Shown: positions 53,568-64,000 of the stretch, one piece after another
Numbering within the stretch: position 1 is the first letter of the stretch
Layout: every line of letters starts with the position of its first letter
Assembly (NCBI GenBank): GCA_009746045.1
Contig: RPFO01000299.1
Location: forward strand, 908,807 to 972,806
Direction of reading: 5' to 3'
From: Mesostigma viride
Taxonomy: Eukaryota; Streptophyta; Mesostigmatophyceae; Mesostigmatales; Mesostigmataceae
Length of the DNA: 64,000 nucleotides
Program-made: the position numbers and the translations under genes
The notes under the pieces: generated by a model
The model's input: only the letters and a program-made list of their open reading frames with translations
Database searches by the model: none
What the model was told of the DNA's origin: nothing

Positions 53568-54480
53568 ATGCGATGGTGATTGGGGCTTCCAGTCGCCCGC
53601 TGCTGCTGCGGCTGCTAGACGGGACGGAGGTCCCGTTTCGTGATCGCTTCAAACTGCTGGGGAGCATGCTTCCTGACACCGCCGACAATGTGGACACCCG
53701 CATCGGCCTGGCCTGGGCTAGGCATCGTTCGCTCAAAACCTACTGGCACTCGAAGGCCCTCGGCGAGCACCGCAAGCGCATGCTCCTCAAGGCCCTGGTC
53801 CTCATGCACGGTGCTCACGTATGGCGCTGAGGCATGGACGGTCATGGACACGCTGGCGGCCAAGCTAGACGGCACGGCCAGTAACCAGGCTGCTCCGTCA
53901 GGCCCTGAATGTAGGGTTTTCCACGCATAGTCTTTAGAATCTTTGTACCAGGGCATGCCTCGCATTTCGAACGAGATTAGACAGCGTAGGATAGCATTCG
54001 TAGGACATCTTGCTCGCACCAGCCAGGTAGACACCGACCTCGGTCTGGCCGGCCCCCAGCGGCTTGGCCAGCCAGGGCGGCATATCCTGACCTGGCCTGG
54101 CCCCAAGGACATTCCTAAGAAGGTAGGCAAACATGTCATGACCTACCCACAGCAGTTGCTGGCTGACCTAGTGGTCCCAGCTCAGTTTGAACATCGCATT
54201 CACTCCCTCTCTCTTGCTTGGACTGCTATGCAGGACAAGAAGAGGTGGAAGACCATTGTCCAGGCTCATACGCCCACCCCTGTGGGCAAGCCCCCTCCCC
54301 CCAAGCGGAAGGGGCGCTTTGCTGAGTAGAATAGGTAGGGTTTTCTAGATAAGATTAGCTTAGAGTTAGATAAGCTCGGTTTCGCGGCTTTGCCCCCCCC
54401 TCGGCCATCCATCCACGGGAATATGTGCTACATGATCTCCCAACGGAGTCATGTTATAATTTAGTTTAATTTAAATTAAT
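53568..54480 (+). mobile_element. 5'-truncated LINE, ORF2 C-terminus
   Basis: The 12-bp duplication TTAGATTATGTG lies at 53556-53567 and 54481-54492. The content parallels 47637-48625 (MVIGASSRPLLLRLLDGTEV, KLLGSMLPDTADNVDTRIG, GRHILTWPGPKDIPKKVG, stop near 54329), with frameshifts near 53810 and 53890. The 3' hairpin CATGA-(T)CTCC-CAAC-GGAG-TCATG is at 54431-54453, followed by AATTT units. Confidence 0.9.
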
Positions 54481-54588
54481 TTAGATTATGTGTTAGCCAT
54501 ATGGGCCAGATGTAGTACCAAGTGTTCTGCGCACCAAGCTCCATTTACGCTACAGCGATGAGGTACAACTATGAACCATTTACGTTGA

Positions 54589-57500
54589 TCAAACACGTGG
54601 TACGATTTCTTTCAGTGCTGCATCCAAAGTGGGATACTTGAAAGTAAACCCAAGGTCCTGGGTCCGCTTCGGGACAACCTTCTGACCATCCAGAACCTGG
54701 ATGAAAAGCACAGCAGTTTACAAGCAAGCAGTCAAACATCACAATTCCACAAAGCACATTAAGATGGATATACCGTTTCCAAGGCCACATCATCTCATGC
54801 GGCAAGCACTTGTGAAGTGGTAAGGCTCATTGCATGACTGCTGCTCATGCCAGATGCTACATCGTGAGAAGGGCTTTCAACGATTAGTCCCGCCTAATCT
54901 GGAGCTAACCAAGTCGCACGGAATACAATAAAGAAGATACTTTGCTGCCGGAGTATGCGGGTTCTATCAGTAACCCATAACCAATGGTTGGTAATGGGCA
55001 TGTTACAGATAAACTTAACATGCAGAAAGTCCAAAGAGATGAATGCAAGGTCTAAACCTCTGTGTGAAATCCATAGCCCAGTGCACTCCTGGCCTAATAT
55101 TCTGGTGAATCACTGGGCTGCACACATGACACAGGCATGAATGCAGGCAAACTATCCAGAAGCCACGCACCACGACAGCTCCCTCGCCCAGCAATGTCTT
55201 CACCACAATATCCGGAACGGGCGCCCATGAGGGCCGACCCAGCGCGCGGCCCAGAGCGCGGCAAAAGTCGTTCATGGTGGCTGGGTATGGGGCGGTCCCG
55301 TTCACCACGCCGTTGAACTTCTCCGGTGACGTCACGCCCAGCAAGTATAACTGGCACAGGTCCTCTCGGTGGATCCAAGACATCCTGGACGCGAGTGCAC
55401 ACAAAATTACCAGGCAGAGGGCAAGGGTTTGGCCCCAAATGCAGACCATGGAGGAGTCGGTGCGTGCAAAAACCATGCGACATGCGCACTAACCCATATT
55501 GCAAGGAAAACTTTTGGCCAACCATGCATATAGCAATGAGGGAACAGCACAGGCTGGAAAGTTGGAGAATCTGGACCATGGTAGCTCGAGCCCGCTGCTA
55601 TCTTATCTGCGTTTCTTAGTCGCTCAGGATGATCGAAATGAATGAAGGTGAAAATATGTAGCAGTGTACGTTGAAATTATGGCTGGCTAAGGTTCACAGA
55701 CAGACCTAGATGATTTAGCTAAGAAACAAACTTTCGTAATCAGTGTGTTTGTTCCTAGCGCCCAGGAGTGCCCAGTTGTTAGCACCGCAGCTGCGATCGT
55801 TGTCCCGCCATTTGCATATGTGCAAATCCAGGTCACATCTGCATTTCACATGGAATGGTGCAGGGAAATAAGGAGTTGGCTGATGGTGAACACTAGAGGC
55901 AAGCAGTGGATGGCTACACCACAGGCACGGGCAGACCTTGCCCATCGCTTTCCGCATCCAGGTACACCATGTTGATCGTGGAAAGAGCACGGCAAGCGAT
56001 GGACAACCCACGCAGCACACTCTGGGCGTGAAGGGTAACATGCAGGCAACGGCTTCTTGGCAGCAACTGCCAGTCAGGGAATGAGGACAGAATGTCCTTC
56101 ACAAACACGTATAAGGCTGCCGTAATTGAATGTATCATCTCGGTAATGCAGGCGAATGCATCTAGTTGAAATGGGATGCCCTGCTGCTGCCACAGGTGTG
56201 GCCCGTACCATTGCTTGCCCGTGCCAAGGGGGCCGCCCGCAAATGCCAAGAAGACGGGGAGCAGCTTCCCTGGGATCACAAGCAGACGCGAGCCGGAGGA
56301 GAATATTCACATGGGCATGGAGGGCAAGATATTCATCATGAGCAAACAAGAAAGAAAGAGCGAAAACTGGCACGGAGACCGCACCGTGGGAGAAAGAGAG
56401 GAAACAGGAAAACAGCAAGTGTGGGTTCTGGTGGGCTGGCCTGTCTGCAGTGTTTCTAGTAACGTGACGTTTTCGTCAAATGTTGACGCAAAACACAAAT
56501 TTCGCCATGAAACGTCAACATTTTAGGGTAAAACGTCAACACTTTGACGCCAAAAAAATGCCAAATCGTCAACATTTTGACGTTCGCGAAGTGTTCGTGC
56601 GTCAAACGGGTTTCGAACACAAGGGGCTCGGCGTCAACTGACGAGCGCCATGAGGCGCGGCGTCACTGGACCGGGGGGTAGGGGCGCAACGTCAACCACT
56701 AGTACTTGTGCAATATACTCCTTGTTACTGGACTATACTTGCTATCTGGAACATTCATGATACGGTGCGAAAATCTTGCCAGTTTGTTTGCCAGCAGGTC
56801 TTTCTGAGACACACATTGGGCACTTGGCACTGTTCTAGGCTTTGCCTGTCACGGTGTAGTGGAGGTAAAAGGACGCAGCAAGCCAGCAACAGATTACCGA
56901 GGGCAAATGCAGGCGAAGCGATACTTTAATGGTCGCAGCTCGCATTAGGTCGTTTCCAATGGATGCGTTTTACTTTTAAAATATTGCGGTAAAGAATGGC
57001 TAACAAAAAAGGTGCTGTATCTTTCAAGTCAGAGTCCATCGCTAGTTTGTTTAAAAAGAAACTGGGTGGACCGGCTTCGGATGATGCGGAAAAGGATGTC
57101 GTGGATGTTGGCAGGATTTTGGCGGATGATAGGCAGGGTAAGCACCGTCATGCCAAGCGGGCGAGAGAAGAGCTTGACGAGGCGGTTGATGCGGGGGAGA
57201 TTGGAAGCGGCACTGAGAAAGCGCCTGCGGATACAGCAACTGAAACTGCGGGACGAGGGTCGGCCGTCTCTGCCGGAGGGAAATCTGGGAAGAAAACTTC
57301 GAGCGCGGCAGGAGAAAGCAACCTGGCAACAACAAGCGGATCAGGCAGTTGGCTTTGATGGGCATAATGTTTGCAGAGTCTATAGGGTGCGGTCAGCCCT
57401 GCACTTTTGACACGTGTGACTTGTTTGTTTTATCCTTGTACGGCTAATGCCCTAGAGGCACACTGGCAGAGTCGCACGGGCAATGCCTGTGATCCGGATT

Positions 57501-60500
57501 ATATCATCATTATCATGTCTTATTTCCACGCGACTGCTGGGTTTTGATACGGTGGCTTTTCAAAAGGCTCAGAAAGTAATGCACTAATGCTATAATTTAA
57601 TCATTTTAATAGACGCACGTTGTTGTGGTACCAACACCACATGAGTCATGACGCCCCTTTTCCCTTCTGTTATCAATGAGACAACGTCTATATTTGCAAG
57701 CTATTCCCCAAACTAGCAGGCCTAGGCCAGCCCCCCCCCAGAAAAGCAATCATCATGTTTGACGCTACGCCGGGGCAAAAAGTCAAACGTTGACGCTACG
57801 CCGGGGCAAAAAGTCAACATTTTGACGGAAGGGTCAGGGGCAAAAGTCAACATTTTGACGTTTCCTAAAAACCTCTACTAGAAACACTGCCTGTCTGGGT
57901 GGAGGCCACATTAAAACGGATCCTCACGAACCTGTGTGTGCCAGCAGCAGGAGATGCACAGGTGCATGCCTAACGCAAAGTATCATCAGCTGATTTGAGG
58001 CATCTCCATAGTGGACGGCATCACGCTTGCCTCGCTGGTAAGGACGCAGGGCGGGGCATGGTGCCGCTGGAACACGGGAGGTAGGCAGCGAGCGGGGGCG
58101 GGCATCATAAAGCACGTGTACTAAAGGGAGTCGTGCAACCAGCGGCTGCACCCTGGGCTACAAACCGAGGCGTGCTGTGGAACAGCAAGCCTAGCTCCAC
58201 TGATACATGCAATATAGAAGCTAGACTCACCAAGCACCCCCCCATTGGTATCCAGCGCGATGCCCGACCTCACGATGAGCACACTGACCCCCTCAGGGAC
58301 ACTGCGTGCCTGCTGCTCCCAGGCTTGGCACACCTGGTGGGGTGTCATGAGGCATGGGGCAAGATGACATGCAAGCGTCAGGAGGGCAGGCAGCGGACCC
58401 TCCACGAGTAACGGATGTGATGTGGATGAGGACGAGAGCACGGTTTAGGTATGTAAGGTATAGGCGGGGAATGCCAGATAGGGAAGGGCCCAGCATTGCA
58501 TAATGCAAATTCTGAATGGGGCAAGGACCGGTGAAATTAGGGTGCATCAAGAAATGGTATTGCCCAAGCAACTGGTAATGGCACGAAGGGAGGCATGGCG
58601 ATAGAAATGTAGCAGTACTACCAGGTGCTGGCATCTGCGAGAAAAGCCTGCCAGCTGCTGTTGCGTGTCAAGGCTGCTTTTGTTTCCAAGATAAACCTTC
58701 AAGCAGATATTCAAACAGACAGTAACATGATGTTTTATGGAATACGCGGGCTTTTGTTTCCCGCCGAACACTTGCAAGTGATGTCCTCCGGATTATTGCT
58801 TTTGCACCATGTGCAGTTCTTGGACGTTTGGAAACATGGCATGGCTAACGTAATGACTGACTAGCTAGACCTTTTCAGTGGTTTTCCATGTGCAGGTATT
58901 TCCTCGTAAATGATGGGAGAGCAATCGCAGCAATGGTGCTCACCACTAGACACTCCCGGCCAGTTAGGCTCGAAACACACGCCCTGATCAAGCAAGCTGT
59001 TTCCGGCCCCACCGTCTAGGTCATTTAGTCGCTCTACACGTAAGCCAGCCATAATTTCTATGCACAAGGCTACACATTTCCATCTCCATTCATATTCATC
59101 ATCCTGAACGACTCGAAAACGCGGAAAAGATAACGGCAGGCTCGAGCTACAATTGTCCGGATTCTTGTATTCCTGGCCTACGCTGGCTGTCCCCATGGTA
59201 TATGTGTCTTTACTTCACTTTCATGAGCATGCGGAAATGCCAGCACTCAAGCACCTCACATCACTGCGCTTATCTAATGGACAAAAGGCATCATAGACCA
59301 AGTAATCGCTGCACTCATCTCATGGACCAGGGCATCATAGACCAAGGAATCGCGGCGCTCATCTCATGGACTAAGATATCATAGACCAAGGAATCGCTGC
59401 ACTCATCTCATGGACCAAGGTTCCTCGCCTCCAAGTCCAAGGTACCTGGGCGAGGTAGTCGGAACCGGGCTTGCTCGCCTCCTCAAAGGTGGCCGTGTCA
59501 CTGCATCCATAGTAGCCCACCGCGGACGCCGACACAAGCACTGAGGGGCGGGACTCGGCGGGGCACTCGCTGATGGCGCGCGCGACCTGAGGCACCCGAG
59601 TGGAAGAAATGTAGCATGATTTTGTATGATGAGTGCATGTTGGTGTTGCATGATGTGTGCGAGGGGGAATGGGTAACAGTATAAATTATTGGAGGAGCCT
59701 AAGGGCACACCAGGTCTTGCACCGCAGCACGCGAGCCAGGAGCTCTGGTTTGAATAGATAGGACCATGGCTTGCAATGGGACGTTGAAACATGATGTTGT
59801 TGAGCCTGGAGCGGTGGCAATATCCACCAACCGCAACTACACCATAGGCATGCACACTTGCAAACCCAGAACCCTCGCAGCATTGCACGGCTCCAGCCAA
59901 TGACCCACTTGGAACAAGCGACATGGACTGTGAAACGAGCATTCTATACACGGCTGCCTCATGGCCCCAAGACAGCAGAGATTGTCTTTGACGATTTTCC
60001 CTGGGGTGCATGCGCGAGGACAAAATTGTTGGAATGCATGCACAGGTCGTCATCTCAGCACACAGGCCCAGCAATACTACATCCACTAAGTTTAAGGATC
60101 GGAAGTCGAGCTGGCCAAGTGCCTGCAGCATGTGACCGCATGGAACTACCCTTTCGGCAAACCATCGTGATCGGCACAGGCATGGAAAGCATGTACAGGT
60201 GTGTGCGAGGCAGAAGGTCCCACGGAGCCACATGTGGCACGGCAGCACGTACCCTCTCGGTGGCATTCACTCGGCTGGTCATGATGGATGCCTTCACCTG
60301 GCACACAGAAGGTGCAAGGACAAGGCAGGATGGCAGTGGGCATGGGGCCAAGTTAGCAGATGATACTTGCAGGGTGTGGCGCGTCGCTAGCAGGCGTTCC
60401 GCTGATACCCCTGCCAAGGGACCCAAGGCGGGCGATGGCGGGACTAGCGTAGCAGATGGCAGCAGGTAGCATCCACGTGCCACAGTGCAAGAGTTCCTGT

Positions 60501-63500
60501 TACTTCTCATCAGTGCGAATCCTTGTAGCTTGCCAATTCGATAGCCCAGATGCAACGCCCTTGAAGGCACACAGGTGCATGCTGTTCCAGGGCTGAGGGA
60601 AAAAGAAGAGGGGAAGCCGTTAGGTCAGAACAAATGTGTATGGAGTACCAGAAAAATGTCACCAAATTAAATTACTTGTACAAAAGGTAGCTAATCAGCT
60701 AAGAATCTTCAGAATAGATTGTGACATGACTTTTAAAGAAGCGCAGCCCTGAGAGTATGACCAAGAAGCGCGGCCTCCAGCTGATATATGGAGGATTTGG
60801 GCCGATCAATACAAGAACATTTTGTGCTCGGCAAGTCGACGGGCTAAGTGATCGTAGCATACAACGTGGAACCTAGACAAACCTCTGGGGTCCACCGCGC
60901 CGAGATGGGGGCCCCTGCCAGGTTGACCACAGCCTTGCACCCGCAGATGGCCTTGGACCACCCAGGCACGGCGACGCTGGTGAGGCGGTCCGATGGGTAC
61001 TTGCTCTCTGTGAGCACGTGGGGTGGGAAGGATACCAAGTGATGCCGAGGATACCGGCAGGAAGGCAGGCGCCGTTCAGGGAAGACTAGCTACTCACTAC
61101 TCAAGGCAGCATGCGGCTGTAATACACTCTGGGCTCTTGGACGTTTGGTTCTGCTACAATTTCATATGGTGTTGCAACCACCAACAATGAATTGCCGAGA
61201 GCGCTCTGAGCAATGTTTGGTGAATTGACTGCTGCCAACGAACGAACAAGATGTCTTTGCTGGGCATGTGGCCTGCCATTCGAAACATGACACAGGCAGA
61301 CGTAACGAGGAGCCCTCCACATCATGCTGCCATGCAGCCATGCCGCGCAAGGCCCAGGGCACAGCATGCACAGCTGACCGTCCCAAGGCGATGCCTCGAC
61401 ACTTATGACCCAAACCTGTGGTTCATGTTGCTGCACGGCCAGCATGTTCAGCCACGGAAGCGGGGCTGTCAGTCTCAGGAGTCTCACACCTGGAACACAA
61501 ATGGGGGGGAGGATTGTCTCGAGAGCGGAAGGGTCCCACACTGTTTACTAACCACCTAGAACGACGACATGTTTCTTCTAGGACGTGATCCCACCAAAAG
61601 AGGTTTGGCTTCCGATAATGTGGGCCCAGGAGCAAGTATCGCGGCTCACCTGGGAACGTATTCTGGGCGTTCCGAACGTCCCGTGTCAGCACGCAGACAT
61701 CGTAGCCCTCTGATCGTGGCAACACAAGGTGTGGCAGCAAAGGGCCGCCAGATCGGAAGTTCCGTACGAACAGTGCATGTGGAAATCAATCACCACCACC
61801 CCAGCAAGCAGAGCACACAGTGCCGAATGGAAATGGTGATTGCAGCCTTTGAGAGCCCATGTTGACTCAAGCACACGACACAAGTTCCTTGAAAATCAGT
61901 ATTCACTGCACAATGAAGGTTTGGGGGCGCTGAACTTTTAGGGAGGGGGGGGGGGGGGGGGGGGGGAAGGGGGACGGGGGAACGGGCAGGGTTCTGGGCT
62001 GAAGGCAGAAGGGAAGATGCCGACATCAATGGAGGCAACGGGCATAATGCATGTGAATCTAACTCCGCAAATCTAAATACACACGGCTGTGTAGCGTTGC
62101 GCTTACATTGAGACAGATACAATTATGTGAGAATGCTGGAATGGATTGGGAAAGATAATGCTTATGGGTTGAACAACAAGTGTCAGAGATGTCAGGCATG
62201 TGTGCGCCAATGAAGAACCCGTCTGCCTGTGTCAAGAGAACCACCTTTAAAGAAATACACCTCTGGCTTAAACCTATTTGTGAAAAACGATGTGTGTGCT
62301 GGCATGAATGCCTAACTTCACCACCCATGGCACAGCCCAGGCTTTATGTTGTCCAGGTATATTCAATGGCATCCGTCCGGCTTCCTGGTCCCGAGCTTCC
62401 ATGTTTCACGTCTGCCATTATATTTAATGGCATGGCCCTTAATTTTTCCCTGCTACAGCACGTGTTCATACCTAACAACTCGGTTTAGAAATGTCGACTC
62501 ACCCTGAATGAGCATATCCACAAGCTTTCGGCCCACAAAGCCGGTGGCTCCCGTCACGGCCACCTTGCCCTGGTGCATCCAGGGATATTGTTTATCCAGA
62601 GGCATGGCATGCATGCGGCAAGCACGGGCAGAGTGTGAAAAACATTCACCACAATAAGCATCACAACCACAATGAATGACATGGGTTGTTGAGAGGCAAA
62701 AATATCTATTTATCCGGTAATCTAAACCATGAAACTTGTAAAAGCACGGCGCACATGGTAGCACAACAACAGACGACATGTTCATCCAATCTGTGTTTCA
62801 ACTGGAGGGCGAACAACTGGCAAAAGCGCCCAAACATCATGGAATACCTGTCAACATAATTGGTTATACCTTGCTCCCCGCGGCTGCGACAACCTGGAAA
62901 GCTGTCCCATAGCGAGGCAAGCAAGAAGCACCAGCGGCAGGGCGTTCCTGCAAGAGGCGTCGTACCACAGCAAGAACTGAGTTGTCACCCAATTTAAAAC
63001 CTCAGTATTGTGGCTATTCATCAGAAGCAACCGACACCCCTCAGCATGGACAAGGGCATGAAAGTCAAGGCTGTGCAACGCCCTGTATTCGGCTGAAGAA
63101 TAGTTATGCATCGGCAAAACTGATCGATTAATGTTCGTTTCTATATTTCCTGATTCTCTCTATTTTACACTGGCGTACGTGCGTCGTCGCACATAACGCA
63201 CCAGAAGGGCAGGCATGGGTACAGTGTACACCAGCTCATGCTCTAAACTTTTGGCGTAATGACCGTGCCGGTCAGAGCCTTGGCAGCTACCTTGGCCTTT
63301 AATGCCATAAAGTCGTCTGCTGCATGCAGCCCGCTCATCAGTCGAACAAGGACGGGTACTGTGATGAGAATCTGAGAGCTCAAACCATGTGCAGGCGCAC
63401 ACGGGCAATACGCGGCGAACAATACGAGGTAATTACACCGGGAAAATGGTACCGTAACGCACCACAGAAAGGTTGCAGGGGCGGATTTTCGTCCCCAGAA

Positions 63501-63648
63501 ACTCGGATATCCGATTATTCGCATGCGCGGCACGCCTGTGTGCTATCACAGGAGAGACACCGACGCATTCTCGACTGTTTACTTGCAATTTGTGAATTTT
63601 TGTTGCAAAGACAGCTTTGCTGCAGGATAATGTCGCTGCAGAAGCCAT
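54589..63648 (-). CDS. GC1: GC1/AtSulA-type chloroplast division protein (SDR39U1/YfcH epimerase family), ten exons
   Basis: Exons (minus): 63648-63463, 62569-62503, 61709-61650, 61007-60883, 60297-60253, 59586-59446, 58333-58231, 56269-56209, 55384-55171 and 54696-54589. Every junction is GT-AG and the phases agree throughout, giving about 369 residues. Residues 1-62 ([14 protein letters not shown]…) look like a plastid transit peptide; the exon 1 donor is the least certain choice. [12 protein letters not shown] (residues 64-75) is the Rossmann dinucleotide loop. [28 protein letters not shown] (177-188, with the family's S and YY positions), [46 protein letters not shown] and the C-terminal [14 protein letters not shown] domain follow in order. 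Arabidopsis GC1 is a stroma-side inner-envelope protein needed for an early step of chloroplast division; any enzyme activity is unproven. One intron holds a hAT element, another a G22 run, and S repeats lie in two introns. Confidence 0.88.
55542..55628 (-). repeat. S repeat in a GC1 intron region
   Basis: A diverged copy: GGAGAATCTGGACCATGGTA then GCTCGAGCCCGCTGCTATC and a TCTGCGTTTC…GTCGCTCA end. It lies between exons 8 and 9 of the GC1-like gene. Confidence 0.55.
56448..57889 (+). mobile_element. hAT-superfamily DNA transposon, non-autonomous, in a GC1 intron
   Basis: It is flanked by the perfect 8-bp duplication CCTGTCTG (56440-56447 and 57890-57897) and bounded by 14-bp inverted repeats CAGTGTTTCTAGTA / TACTAGAAACACTG. 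An 8-bp duplication plus CAGTG-type ends is the hAT signature. Both sub-terminal regions (56466-56650 and 57760-57865) are filled with copies in both orientations of GTCAA…TTTTGACG-type words, as expected of transposase binding arrays. No transposase with the hAT dimerisation domain is present. It lies in the intron between exons 7 and 8 of the GC1-like gene. Confidence 0.9.
56996..57358 (+). CDS. Small ORF inside the hAT element, unknown function
   Basis: A 120-codon frame begins [20 protein letters not shown]. It is lysine-rich at the start, then has an acidic/alanine-rich middle ([18 protein letters not shown]) and a Ser/Gly/Ala tail. The start ATG is the first in the element after an AT-rich leader. 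It may be the remaining N-terminus of a transposase or a captured host exon. No known domain was recognised and splicing to further exons was not seen. Confidence 0.4.
   Translation: MANKKGAVSFKSESIASLFKKKLGGPASDDAEKDVVDVGRILADDRQGKHRHAKRAREELDEAVDAGEIGSGTEKAPADTATETAGRGSAVSAGGKSGKKTSSAAGESNLATTSGSGSWL
59104..59195 (+). repeat. S repeat in a GC1 intron
   Basis: It carries TGAACGACTCGAAAACGCGG, then GATAACGGCAGGCTCGAGCT and CTGGCCTACGCTGGCTGTC. It is oriented opposite to the copy at 55542-55628 and lies in the intron between exons 6 and 7. It is followed by tandem ATCTCATGGACCA / ATCATAGACCAAG units (59270-59420). Confidence 0.6.
59270..59420. repeat. Short tandem repeat in a GC1 intron
   Basis: Units of about 47 bp containing CTCATCTCATGGAC, ATCATAGACCAAG and AATCGC are repeated three to four times with small differences, reaching to within about 25 bp of exon 6. 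Confidence 0.7.
61945..61966. repeat. Run of 22 G in a GC1 intron
   Basis: A pure G run on the plus strand, which is a C run in the transcript, lies in the intron between exons 2 and 3. Its exact length is uncertain in any assembly. Confidence 0.9.
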
Positions 63649-64000
63649 TTTACTGTTGCAGATTTCCGGCTATGGTGCCACGCTGGACAGGTTCATCTTG
63701 CCATCGAGTCACACCTTGATAATTTGATGGAGGACGTTCCACCTCGGCATCCAAGCCAGTGAGAGGCCACGATTCGGGCAACCGTTCTCAGACTGCCAGG
63801 GTGAAATGTGGAGCTTGGCCGTGGGCTTGGCGCGGATAGATCTCGTGGCAGCCGCCAGCACGGACATACCGAGCTGCCACGTCACCACAGGTAACCAGCA
63901 TTTTTGCCACCTGGGGTTTTCCCTCGGTTTTCCTCGGCATTTCGGATTTTCGGTGAGACGCTTCTGCTTGATCATCACTTCGTCCAAAAAACGCTTCGTG
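63649..64000. other. Upstream flank of the GC1-like gene
   Basis: No supported gene. It contains the presumed promoter of the minus-strand GC1-like gene. A 92-codon minus-strand frame (63709-63987) shows no recognisable domain. Confidence 0.4.

Noticed and set aside
59403-60266. 287-codon minus-strand frame
   Set aside because: It spans GC1 exon 6 in the wrong frame and intron sequence; the spliced model explains the conserved part.

Overview
The window is eukaryotic nuclear DNA, most likely from a green alga (chlorophyte or streptophyte). It holds two intron-containing nuclear genes for plastid proteins with transit-peptide-like N-termini, embedded in a dense, nested graveyard of transposable elements. 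There is no bacterial operon structure, no rRNA and no CRISPR. The species cannot be named from the sequence alone.

Host genes, both on the minus strand. (1) A plastid ATP/ADP antiporter (NTT/TLC family) has five exons at 39105-41759. Exon 2 is one base short and therefore frameshifted. (2) A homologue of the chloroplast-division factor GC1/AtSulA (SDR39U1/YfcH epimerase family) has ten exons at 54589-63648. All its splice phases agree and a complete hAT transposon sits in one intron.

1-8.3 kb is a Russian-doll stack. A LINE ORF2 fragment (1-251 continuing at 7887-8270) was split by an ORF1-only LINE (252-7875, 11-bp target duplication). That LINE was in turn split by two TTAA-flanked DNA transposons (256-2164 and 3087-6743). 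The second of these received two tandem insertions encoding PD-(D/E)XK endonuclease domains, each bounded by the same 12-bp site.

8.3-18.5 kb holds a Rep-like HUH endonuclease gene (8479-12979). It has coiled-coil, acidic, zinc-finger and HUH parts and resembles the replitron class of algal transposons. A 2-kb ORF1-only LINE interrupts its N-terminal exon with a perfect 11-bp target duplication, so the reading frame across the insertion can be recognised. Next come G-rich and inverted repeat arrays, then a second ORF1-only LINE inside another repeat copy.

18.49-38.05 kb is a Ty3/gypsy chromovirus in minus orientation with near-identical LTRs, a 5-bp target duplication, an initiator-Met-like primer site and a polypurine tract. 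Its interior appears as copy A, an indel-riddled fragment B and copy C, which looks like a tandem duplication or an assembly artefact.

43.3-54.5 kb is again nested repeats: a TTAA transposon holding a LINE, several LINE ORF1 and ORF2 fragments with measurable target duplications, and a SINE-like family. The LINE ORF1 elements, LINE ORF2 elements and SINE-like repeats share a 3' hairpin (stem plus CAAC/CCAC loop) with compensatory base changes. This suggests that one reverse transcriptase mobilises all of them.
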